Assembly (NCBI RefSeq): GCF_000380085.1
Contig: NZ_KB904539.1
Span: 62,001 to 126,000 of the forward strand
Direction: 5' to 3'
DNA from: Streptococcus merionis DSM 19192
Lineage (GTDB): Bacteria > Bacillota > Bacilli > Lactobacillales > Streptococcaceae
DNA: 64,000 bases
Shown here: piece after piece, positions 1 to 7,325 of the stretch
Layout: every line of letters begins with the position of its first letter
How positions within the stretch are numbered: the first letter of the stretch is position 1
Notes under the pieces: generated by a model
What the model was told of the DNA's origin: nothing
Seen by the model: only the letters and a program-made list of their open reading frames with translations
Database searches by the model: none
Translations under genes and position numbers: made by a program

Positions 1-1
1 T

Positions 2-277
2 ATCGCCCCTTATGATGAGGGGAATATTTGGAATCAGGATCCTGAGCGGACTCGAAAGTTGTTATTACGCCGCAAGCAAATCAATGCCTTAGAGCAGGAG
101 CTCAAAGGTTCAGGCATGACACTAGTGCCGCTCAAGGTCTACCTCAAGGACGGCTACGCCAAAGTTCTTTTGGGGCTCGCTAAGGGGAAACACGACTACG
201 ACAAGCGCGATTCCATCAAAAAACGCGAGCAAGACCGTGATATCAAACGCCAGATGAAGAACTTCAATGGACGGTAA
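2..277 (+). CDS. smpB: SsrA-binding protein SmpB, C-terminal part (5' end outside window)
   Basis: The open frame runs in from the left edge and ends at 277. It encodes the last 91 or so residues of SmpB, the partner of tmRNA in rescue of stalled ribosomes. Recognisable family features are the [15 protein letters not shown] segment, the [22 protein letters not shown] strand region (residue run shortened in family alignments to LKxGxAKV), and the basic tail with [14 protein letters not shown], which enters the ribosome in known structures. The true start lies upstream of the window. A TTG at 59 is only an internal codon. Identification is from the family motifs and is secure. Confidence 0.95.
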   Translation: MAPYDEGNIWNQDPERTRKLLLRRKQINALEQELKGSGMTLVPLKVYLKDGYAKVLLGLAKGKHDYDKRDSIKKREQDRDIKRQMKNFNGR

Positions 278-324
278 TCAGAAGTTATAGTCGATTGAAA
301 CGGGATTATCAATGTATTAGAGCC

Positions 325-462
325 TAATCAGCAGTGGTTCATTGTCGTTAAAGCGCCTAATGATCTTTGCAGGGGTAAGACTAAGTTGGCGGGTCAACAG
401 GTCTTACTCCCAACCACTGCGTTGAGATGTTGACGCAAACGATGAGTGGTGAGGTTGGCCTT
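325..462 (+). repeat. Dispersed palindromic repeat, family R, copy 1
   Basis: This fills most of the gap between smpB and gshAB. The core (331-420) is bounded by the inverted pair GCAGTGGTT and AACCACTGC. It holds an internal hairpin of GTAAGACTAAGTTGGC against GTCAACAGGTCTTAC. The same sequence recurs inverted at 63785-63922 and rearranged at 14838-14929. No coding signal is visible. It looks like a small non-autonomous palindromic element. Confidence 0.7.
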
Positions 463-601
463 TTTGCTAGCCTTTTTATTTGTTAGATTTTGACTTTTCA
501 GTTGGCCCGTTTAATCATTTTCTATTTTGTTCAAAAATTTTTGCTTTTCCAGCTTCTTTTTGATAAGTTAATGATAACGATATAAACTAGGTGGAAATAG
601 T

Positions 602-2860
602 ATGTCACTGAAAAAGGCCATTTTGGAAAAGGGGCTGGAAGCCTTATTTTCTCAAGCTACGATTGGGATTGAAAAGGAAGGTCAACGGATCGATCTACAA
701 GGAAACATTAGCCAAACACGGCATCCCAAAGCTTTTGGATCTCGGACTTTTCATCCTTATATTCAGACAGATTTTGCGGAGTCGCAGTTGGAGCTGATTA
801 CACCGGTCTGTGAGTCATCAGCAGAGGCACTTCGCTTTTTAGGCGCAGTCCATGAAGTGACCTTACAGCAGTTACCTGAAAGCGAGCTGCTTTGGCCTTT
901 TTCAGTACCAGCACTCTTGCCTTCAGAAGATACGATTTTAGAAGCCCAGATGGCAGATGAAGACCGTCATTATCGGGAATATTTGACTGAAAAATACGGC
1001 AAATATAAGCAAATGGTGTCTGGCATTCATTATAATTTTGGCCTGACGACAGAATTTTTGAAAAAGCTGGCAGAGGAGGGCGAGTCCTTAGTCGATCTTC
1101 GTAACCGGGTCTATATGAAGCTTGCGCGTCAATTTTTGCGTTACCAGTGGCTTCTGGTTTACCTGCTTGGGGCATCACCTTTTGCGCCTGATGCTTATTT
1201 TAGGAATGGGGAGGTTTTGAGCAAACCTGTTCGTTCTCTGCGTGCTAGTCGTTTTGGTTATGCCAATGCTCCTGAGATTTCGGTTTCCTTTGACAGTTTG
1301 GACGCTTACATCTCAGATCTTCGCCAGCTGGTTGACACAGGGCAGCTTATTGCAGAAAAGGAATTTTACGAAAGTGTTCGCTTTCGTGGAGCCAAGACAG
1401 TCCGTGATTTTCCGACAAAGGGGATTCAATATCTGGAGTTCCGCCTCTTTGACCTCAACCCTTTTGCGCCTTATGGCATCACTGCTGAGGATGCTCGCTT
1501 TATTCATCTCTTTCTCATGGGGCTACTTTGGATGGAGGAAACTCCAGATTATCGTGTAGGATTTTCTCTCAAGGAAGAAACAGCCTTGGCGCATCCACTT
1601 GATTCAGCGCTTGACTTAGCAGAGGCTGAGCAGATTTTTAAAATTTTGTCGGAAATGGCAGAGCTCCTCGACCTACCAGATAGCGATCGTGAACTTTTGG
1701 CCACCAAATGTTCCCAGCTGAGACAGCCTGAAAAAACAGTTGGAGGCCAACTCTGGCAGACCTGTCAAGATCAGGAAAGTTTGTTAGCTGTTGGCCTCAA
1801 TTTAGCCAAGACTTACAAGTCAAAAGTTATGAAACGCCCTTTTGGTCTCCAAGCTTATGCTCAGATGGAGCTCTCGACTCAGGCTTTTCTGGCAGATGCT
1901 ATTCAGTACGGTTTTCAATTAGAAATTCTAGATGAGCGCGATCAATTTGTCAAGCTGACTTTTGGCAAACATATCGAGTATGTCAAGAATGGCAATATGA
2001 CCAGTCAAGATAGCTATATTTCCCCTCTTATCATGGAAAATAAAGTCGTGACCAAGAAGATACTGACTCAGGCAGGCTTTGCTGTTCCAGCCAGTATTCA
2101 GGTAACGAGTCGTTTTGAAGCTGAACGCTCCTTTGGCTTGGTAGCAAATAGGCCTATCGTGATAAAACCCAAATCGACCAATTATGGACTAGGAATCAGT
2201 ATCTTTGAGCAAGGAGTGAACGACAAGGCTGATTATTTGGAAGCCATTGAACTGGCTTTGAAAGAAGACAGCGAGGTCATGATTGAGGACTTTCTTGCTG
2301 GAACGGAATACCGTTTCTTTGTCCTAGATGGGGAGACAAAGGCTGTCCTCCTGCGCGTGCCAGCGAATGTCACGGGAGACGGTGTGTCAACGGTAAGTCA
2401 ACTGGTCGCTGCTAAGAATGATAACCTCCTACGAGGCGATGGTAAATCTACACCACTTAAGCAAATCGAGCTTGGAGCTTTAGAACGCCTACAGCTCAAG
2501 GCTCAGAGCTATACTGTTGACAGTGTGATTCCAAGTGGCAAAATGGTTTATTTGCGAGCGAATTCTAACATCAGCACAGGTGGTGATTCTATTGACATGA
2601 CTGATGCTGTGCATCCGTCTTACAAGGACATCGCAGTGGCTATTGCGTCTGCCATAGGAGCAAAAGTTTGCGGAGTGGATCTGATCATTCCTGACATCAG
2701 TCTACCAGTGGACAGTAACTCGCAGAGCTACGGGATTATTGAAGCCAATTTTAATCCCATGATGATGATGCATATCTTCCCAGCAGTCGGCCAGTCCCAT
2801 CGCCTGACAACTGATGTGCTCAAAATGCTTTACCCAGAATATCCGTGGGATAAAAACTAG
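602..2860 (+). CDS. gshAB: Bifunctional glutamate-cysteine ligase / glutathione synthetase
   Basis: A single 752-residue chain makes glutathione from Glu, Cys and Gly in the cytoplasm. The N-terminal 470 or so residues are a gamma-glutamylcysteine ligase module (GIEKEGQR near residue 25, the FGSRTFHPYIQTDFAE segment). From about residue 480 there is an ATP-grasp glutathione synthetase module (KVVTKKIL, then RPIVIKPKSTNYGLG). Length matches the fused GshF/GshAB enzymes of streptococci and Listeria, which differ from the two separate enzymes of proteobacteria. The ATG is preceded by AGGTGG with suitable spacing. A TTGATA/TAAACT promoter-like pair (560-588) lies very close to the start, so the leader may be extremely short. 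The gene stands alone. Confidence 0.96.
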   Translation: MSLKKAILEKGLEALFSQATIGIEKEGQRIDLQGNISQTRHPKAFGSRTFHPYIQTDFAESQLELITPVCESSAEALRFLGAVHEVTLQQLPESELLWPFSVPALLPSEDTILEAQMADEDRHYREYLTEKYGKYKQMVSGIHYNFGLTTEFLKKLAEEGESLVDLRNRVYMKLARQFLRYQWLLVYLLGASPFAPDAYFRNGEVLSKPVRSLRASRFGYANAPEISVSFDSLDAYISDLRQLVDTGQLIAEKEFYESVRFRGAKTVRDFPTKGIQYLEFRLFDLNPFAPYGITAEDARFIHLFLMGLLWMEETPDYRVGFSLKEETALAHPLDSALDLAEAEQIFKILSEMAELLDLPDSDRELLATKCSQLRQPEKTVGGQLWQTCQDQESLLAVGLNLAKTYKSKVMKRPFGLQAYAQMELSTQAFLADAIQYGFQLEILDERDQFVKLTFGKHIEYVKNGNMTSQDSYISPLIMENKVVTKKILTQAGFAVPASIQVTSRFEAERSFGLVANRPIVIKPKSTNYGLGISIFEQGVNDKADYLEAIELALKEDSEVMIEDFLAGTEYRFFVLDGETKAVLLRVPANVTGDGVSTVSQLVAAKNDNLLRGDGKSTPLKQIELGALERLQLKAQSYTVDSVIPSGKMVYLRANSNISTGGDSIDMTDAVHPSYKDIAVAIASAIGAKVCGVDLIIPDISLPVDSNSQSYGIIEANFNPMMMMHIFPAVGQSHRLTTDVLKMLYPEYPWDKN

Positions 2861-3037
2861 ATAGTTGCAGTATAGACATTCCACTTGCAAATAGTCTATC
2901 AACTGTTCTGCTAGGTGTTTAACTAATACACCTTCAGAAATTTCTGTAGAAATAGTACACATACTTTTCTACAGTGTAAAATATAATATTAAACTCTTGT
3001 TTATTTAGCACTACACACCAGAGGCGAATCCCATTGT

Positions 3038-3172
3038 GCAAGTTTTGGAGACAATCAGGATATCAATCAGATCTTTTCATCTCTTGAAGCGGTGATGGAT
3101 CATCTCTATGATGGAATCAATTCTTTGACAGTAGCTACTATCAAATCAATAACGGTATATATTAGCCATTAA
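3038..3172 (+). pseudogene. Possible C-terminal fragment of a lost gene
   Basis: In the 390-base gap after gshAB there is an open stretch of 44 codons with a protein-like composition (SFGDNQDINQIFSSLEAVM, then ITVYISH and a stop). It has no start codon with a ribosome binding site. It looks like the tail of a decayed gene rather than a gene. I do not recognise the family. Confidence 0.3.
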
Positions 3173-3191
3173 ATTAGAATCAGTATAAGAG

Positions 3192-3224
3192 ACAAAAGGA
3201 CTCAGAGTGCATGAGTCCTTTTGT
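3192..3224. terminator. Bidirectional intrinsic terminator
   Basis: A 13-bp perfect stem (ACAAAAGGACTCA / TGAGTCCTTTTGT, 7-nt loop) ends in T-rich runs on both strands. It sits between gshAB and the convergent PRD regulator gene and can serve both. Confidence 0.8.
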
Positions 3225-3249
3225 ACTGTTTACAGATACTGTAATAAAA

Positions 3250-5175
3250 TCAGTTTAATGAGAATATATCCATAAATGTTTGGTAGTTTGCCTCTTTTAA
3301 AAGTTTTGTCTGAAGTTTATCAGAACTGATAAAATCTAATAACTGATCATAAAATTGTTGCATTTGATTAGAATTTTCTGAGTTGATTGCGAACAGAAAG
3401 ACAAATTTTACTATTTTGTCATCCCAGATAATTCCCTTTGGTGCAATAACTGGAAAGATAGAGCTTTTTATAACACTGTCACCTAATGGGTGAGGAACTG
3501 CGATAGAATCAGAAATGGTTGTGGAAGAAATTTCTTCACGCTTTTGAATATCCTTCAAGAAATTAGAATTTACTAGTCCTTGTTCTAGTAATTTATTATT
3601 TAATAAATGTAAGACATCTTCTTTTTTTGTTCTTTCTTCAAGGACTAAAAACCTATTTATTGAGAAAAGATCATCGTTACTTTCTAAGAAATTCAATTCA
3701 GAAAGTTTATTTTCGATTTGATTCATTGAAGTATCTAAATCATCAATATTTATTTGGATAACTGGGAAGTCTGAAGTTTTTATCGGAACTGTAGAGATGA
3801 TGATGTCAAATTTTTCAAGGTCCTCCGTATTTTGGAAGGTAGAATAAGAAAATTTTACAATTTTTGCGAAGCGATTTGGGAAATGTCGCTTTATTTTAGC
3901 CTCTATGATTGAGCTAAATGTTCTTCCATTACCACATATTATTGCTAAAGAAAGTTGTTTAAGTGTAGAAGTGCTATCACGTTCAATTGCATTAGCAAAA
4001 TGGAGCGCAATGTAAGAAATCTCATCCTCAGAAAAATGAATATTATAGTTACGAACAATCTCTTGACTACAATTAATTGCTAAGTCAAACGCATAGGGGA
4101 AACTGTTCTTTATAGTTTCAAGAAGGGGATTATTTCTATTCCCCTTAATGACCTGTACCTTAAGAAATAGCTTAATATGCTCAAGTAGATTTTTTTCTAA
4201 AGAGCTATCAAGTACCCAAGCTGAACTACTTAGGGACTTCAAGAAATTTTGAATTGTTTTTACAATCTCTTCAGCTAATTGTTGGTTAGATTTGGTTAAA
4301 CTATCGTCAATAAAATTAGGATAGTTTTCTGCTATACAAAACTGCAGGTAGTCTTTTTCCATATCAGAAAAAATTAAATTAAACTCACTCTCTACTTCTT
4401 GAATAAAATTCTCAACAATTTTGGCTGAGTGCCTATCTAATTTTATGCTCTGATTAAAGTTTTTTAGTGTGTGCCCAGATTTTACTCGACTTGCTGCTAG
4501 AAGTAAGCTAGAGAAAATATTGCGATAAAAATAATCCGAATCTAAGTGAATCATATTTGAAAAATAGTTTAAAAAGATATCATTAAATTGTCTATAGCTG
4601 ATGTTATTACATATATTTCTGTCAACTGTAATTGAGCCAGTCAAATAGTCAGTCAGGTTTTCTTTGAAGATTAGGTTAATGATGGCAGACCTAATATTTT
4701 GTTCTTCACCTTCTAATCTATATCCCAAGTTACTTTTGTTTGCAATTTTAAGACTGTAGGGAGATAAATACTGCTTTAGGATTCGAAAGTCACTATACAA
4801 AGTATTTTGGCTAACAAATAAGATGGATTGTAGGTATTCTTGTGTTATATAAGAATTGTTTGTCAAAAATAGCCTAATAAGATAAGTTAAGCGGGAGGTA
4901 GAAGTCGTAAATAAGAATGTACCTGTATCTTGATTATTCCAGAAAGTGTCAAACTCATTTTTATCACTATACTCAATAATATATCCTTGCTTACGAATCA
5001 GGACGATGTGTGCACCATGTTTAACTATATAGTCATTAATTGTATTTATATCAGAGCGAATTGTCCTGTCGGAAACATTACAGTATGAGCTGATTTCTTC
5101 AATATGAATAGCTTCTTCTCTTTGTACTAGAAGATTCAAAATATTATCAAGTCTCTGATAGTCAAAAATGGACAT
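3250..5175 (-). CDS. PRD-containing PTS regulator (MtlR/LicR type)
   Basis: A 641-residue transcription activator of the BglG/MtlR type. Order of parts: N-terminal DeoR-like winged helix (about 1-65, SYCNVSDRTIRSDINTIN), a second HTH/Mga-like region, two PTS regulation domains (about 180-400), an EIIB-like domain with a Cys-containing loop (LAIICGNGRTFSS), and a C-terminal EIIA-like domain with the His motif IAVPHPLGDSV. Such proteins sense PTS flux through phosphorylation of PRD histidines and activate the adjacent PTS operon. Start: the ATG at 5175 follows GAGGAGG with 8-nt spacing, and an in-frame GTG 9 bases upstream is less likely. It is divergent from the fructose-type PTS and mannosidase genes and probably controls them. 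Confidence 0.9.
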   Translation of the reverse strand: MSIFDYQRLDNILNLLVQREEAIHIEEISSYCNVSDRTIRSDINTINDYIVKHGAHIVLIRKQGYIIEYSDKNEFDTFWNNQDTGTFLFTTSTSRLTYLIRLFLTNNSYITQEYLQSILFVSQNTLYSDFRILKQYLSPYSLKIANKSNLGYRLEGEEQNIRSAIINLIFKENLTDYLTGSITVDRNICNNISYRQFNDIFLNYFSNMIHLDSDYFYRNIFSSLLLAASRVKSGHTLKNFNQSIKLDRHSAKIVENFIQEVESEFNLIFSDMEKDYLQFCIAENYPNFIDDSLTKSNQQLAEEIVKTIQNFLKSLSSSAWVLDSSLEKNLLEHIKLFLKVQVIKGNRNNPLLETIKNSFPYAFDLAINCSQEIVRNYNIHFSEDEISYIALHFANAIERDSTSTLKQLSLAIICGNGRTFSSIIEAKIKRHFPNRFAKIVKFSYSTFQNTEDLEKFDIIISTVPIKTSDFPVIQINIDDLDTSMNQIENKLSELNFLESNDDLFSINRFLVLEERTKKEDVLHLLNNKLLEQGLVNSNFLKDIQKREEISSTTISDSIAVPHPLGDSVIKSSIFPVIAPKGIIWDDKIVKFVFLFAINSENSNQMQQFYDQLLDFISSDKLQTKLLKEANYQTFMDIFSLN

Positions 5176-5286
5176 GGTAAACACCTCCTCAATTTATACA
5201 GTATCTTTATTTTAACATAAAACCTCTATAGGACTTTTTACCCTTTTTCCGAATAAAAGTTGAAAAAATTGTAAAATATTTTTTAA

Positions 5287-5313
5287 TTTTTTCCAGGAGG
5301 AAAGTGGAAAAAA
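5287..5313. promoter_or_regulatory. Inverted repeat, candidate operator of the PRD regulator
   Basis: TTTTTTCC and GGAAAAAA arms separated by 11 bases lie in the divergent region between the regulator and the PTS genes. MtlR-type activators are known to bind TTTTCC/GGAAAA-like arms. A second dyad (AACCCC / GGGTGTT) follows at about 5325-5345. The role is inferred. Confidence 0.45.
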
Positions 5314-5376
5314 GTGTTAGTGACAACCCCTATTTTGGGTGTTATCATTAGTTTGTAAATGCAAGGAGGAAGAGAT

Positions 5377-5832
5377 GTGAAGTTTGATAGAAAAAATATT
5401 TTATTAGATGTAGATGCTAAAGATAAACTTGAATTGTTTGGCATAATTGCTAATTATGCTCTAAAAAATGAAATTGTAGATGATAAAGAAAAGTTGGTCA
5501 ATGCATTTTTAGAAAGGGAGTCTGAAGTTTCTACAGGTCTTCAAGATTCATTTGCTATTCCACATGCAAAATCAGATTTTATAAAATTGCCAATGATGCT
5601 CTTTTTGAAATTACAAAATCCTATTGAGTGGGAGACATTTGATGATAAGCCGGTATCAAATGTATTCGCTTTACTAGTACCAAGTAAGTTTGAAGGTACT
5701 CTTCACCTAGAAATGATAAGCAGAATTGCTACGTCTCTACTAGAAGATGAATTTACCAATTCAGTTAAAAACTCATCTGATATAGATGAATTGGAAAAAC
5801 AAATCAATAAAGCAATGGAAGGAGCTTATTAA
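5377..5832 (+). CDS. PTS EIIA component, fructose/mannitol type
   Basis: A 151-residue cytoplasmic phosphocarrier that takes phosphate from HPr and passes it to the EIIB encoded next. The fold is PTS_EIIA_2, and the phosphorylated His lies in the motif SFAIPHAKSD, about residue 61. Start choice: GTG at 5377 follows AAGGAGGAAGAGAT. An ATG 18 bases upstream would place the Shine-Dalgarno inside the coding region. It ends one base before the EIIB ATG, so translation is probably coupled. Separate A, B and C polypeptides contrast with the fused MngA of E. coli. Confidence 0.9.
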   Translation: MKFDRKNILLDVDAKDKLELFGIIANYALKNEIVDDKEKLVNAFLERESEVSTGLQDSFAIPHAKSDFIKLPMMLFLKLQNPIEWETFDDKPVSNVFALLVPSKFEGTLHLEMISRIATSLLEDEFTNSVKNSSDIDELEKQINKAMEGAY

Positions 5833-5833
5833 T

Positions 5834-6151
5834 ATGAAAATTGTAGGAATTACTTCTTGCCCTGCAGGATTAGCCCATACACCAATGGCAGCTAAGGCAC
5901 TAGAAAAAGCTGGACCCAAATTAGGTCATGAAGTTCGAATTGAACAACAAGGTTCGATGGGACAAGTCAACAAACTTACTCCACAAGAAATTTCTGAAGC
6001 TGATTTTGTCTTATTAGCAACGGATCAGAAAATTGTTGGTCAAGAACGTTTCGAAGGTAAAAAACAAATTCGTGTCAATATTGCAACTTGCATTAAAGCA
6101 CCTGAAGCAGTCCTTACTAAATGTGCAGATGCAGTAGCAAAATCAAACTAA
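5834..6151 (+). CDS. PTS EIIB component, fructose type
   Basis: A 105-residue PTS_IIB_fruc domain that carries the phosphate on Cys9 (motif GITSCPAGLAHTPMAA). It hands the phosphate to the sugar during uptake through the EIIC encoded next. The ATG at 5834 matches the family N-terminus exactly. Longer in-frame readings overlap the EIIA gene and are not credible. Length is normal for a stand-alone EIIB. Confidence 0.92.
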   Translation: MKIVGITSCPAGLAHTPMAAKALEKAGPKLGHEVRIEQQGSMGQVNKLTPQEISEADFVLLATDQKIVGQERFEGKKQIRVNIATCIKAPEAVLTKCADAVAKSN

Positions 6152-6173
6152 TTAATATAAGGAGAATATAGAG

Positions 6174-7268
6174 ATGAAAAAATTTCTAAATAATGCTAAA
6201 GGTCACTTGATGACTGGGATTAGTTATGCCCTCCCTATGATTATTGGTGCATCATTAGTAGTAGCAATTCCTAAGATGATTGCTCTAGCTATGGGGATTA
6301 CAAGTTTAGATCCATTCGCTGAGACAGGTGGATTTGAACACTATTTATATCAAATTGAACAGGTTGGTTGGACAGGTATTGGACTAATTAATACTGTACT
6401 TGCAGGTTTCATTGCCTATTCGATTGCTGATAAAGCTGCTCTTGGAGCAGGTTTGATTGGTGGAGCTATCGCTTCAAAAACAAATGCAGGCTTCCTCGGT
6501 GCAATGATTGCAGGTTTTGTTGCAGGTTATGTGGTAGTTTGGTGCAAAAATAATGTAAAAGTTCCTGAAAAATACAATGGTATCTTACCTTTGATTGTCT
6601 TCCCACTCTTTGCAACAATGTCAGTTGCTCTAGTGATGGGGGTCCTGCTTGCTGGACCTCTTGGTGCAATAAATACTAGTCTCGTTGCTTGGATTAAAGA
6701 AATGATTGAGAATGATGTCAATAAGATTGTTCTTGCGCTTATTATGGGAGCAATGATTGGTTCCGACCTGGGAGGCCCAATTAATAAAGCCTCTTGGATG
6801 GCAGGTAATGTATTGTTAGCAGAAGGAATTTATTTACCAGCAATTATCGTTAATGTAGCAATCTGTGCTGTACCAATGGGATATGCTTTGGCTTCATTAT
6901 TCCACAAGGATAAGATGAGTGATGAATTGCTTGATGCAAGTCGGAATAACTATGTAATGGGCTTTATTGGAATTACTGAAGGAGCTATTCCGTTTACAAT
7001 GGTTAATCCATTGAAACTTGTGCCAGTAAATATGATTGGTGGAGCCTTAGCATCAGCGATTGGTATTGCTTTAGGAATGTACGATAAAATGCCGCCAGTA
7101 GGTGGAGTATATGGCTTCTTTACAGTTGGTAACGGATGGGCTTACCTAGTTGGATTGTTTGCAGGTGCGGCATTCATTGGTTTTGTAGCTCCTAAATTGG
7201 TTAACTTTAAAGAGACTAATTCAACAGAAGAAATCGGTGTTGATGATATCGAAATTAGTTTCGAGTAA
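6174..7268 (+). CDS. PTS EIIC permease component, fructose family
   Basis: A 364-residue membrane permease with about ten hydrophobic segments and the family motif GSDLGGPINKASWMAG near the middle. A second conserved block, GFIGITEGAIPFTM, is typical of fructose/mannosylglycerate EIIC domains. It imports and phosphorylates its sugar together with the two upstream proteins. RBS AAGGAG lies 9 bases before the ATG. An intrinsic terminator separates it from the mannosidase gene, so that gene may be expressed at a lower level. Confidence 0.92.
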   Translation: MKKFLNNAKGHLMTGISYALPMIIGASLVVAIPKMIALAMGITSLDPFAETGGFEHYLYQIEQVGWTGIGLINTVLAGFIAYSIADKAALGAGLIGGAIASKTNAGFLGAMIAGFVAGYVVVWCKNNVKVPEKYNGILPLIVFPLFATMSVALVMGVLLAGPLGAINTSLVAWIKEMIENDVNKIVLALIMGAMIGSDLGGPINKASWMAGNVLLAEGIYLPAIIVNVAICAVPMGYALASLFHKDKMSDELLDASRNNYVMGFIGITEGAIPFTMVNPLKLVPVNMIGGALASAIGIALGMYDKMPPVGGVYGFFTVGNGWAYLVGLFAGAAFIGFVAPKLVNFKETNSTEEIGVDDIEISFE

Positions 7269-7280
7269 TACAGTATTGTT

Positions 7281-7309
7281 AGCACATATCTCATGATATG
7301 TGCTTTTTC
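7281..7309 (+). terminator. Intra-operon intrinsic terminator
   Basis: AGCACATATC and GATATGTGCT form a perfect 10-bp stem with a TCAT loop followed by TTTTTCTT. It lies 13-41 bases after EIIC and just before the mannosidase RBS, and would reduce read-through into the hydrolase gene. Confidence 0.75.
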
Positions 7310-7325
7310 TTAGAAAGGATTTAAC

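Noticed and set aside
798-1178. Open frames on the minus strand within gshAB and similar antisense frames inside lacE, susX, thrS and others
   Set aside because: They are shadows of strongly coding genes, have no ribosome binding sites and show no family motifs.
2702-2962. Minus-strand frame after gshAB beginning MCTISTEISEGVLV
   Set aside because: It runs into the 3' end of gshAB, has no RBS and no recognisable domain. At most it is a gene fragment.
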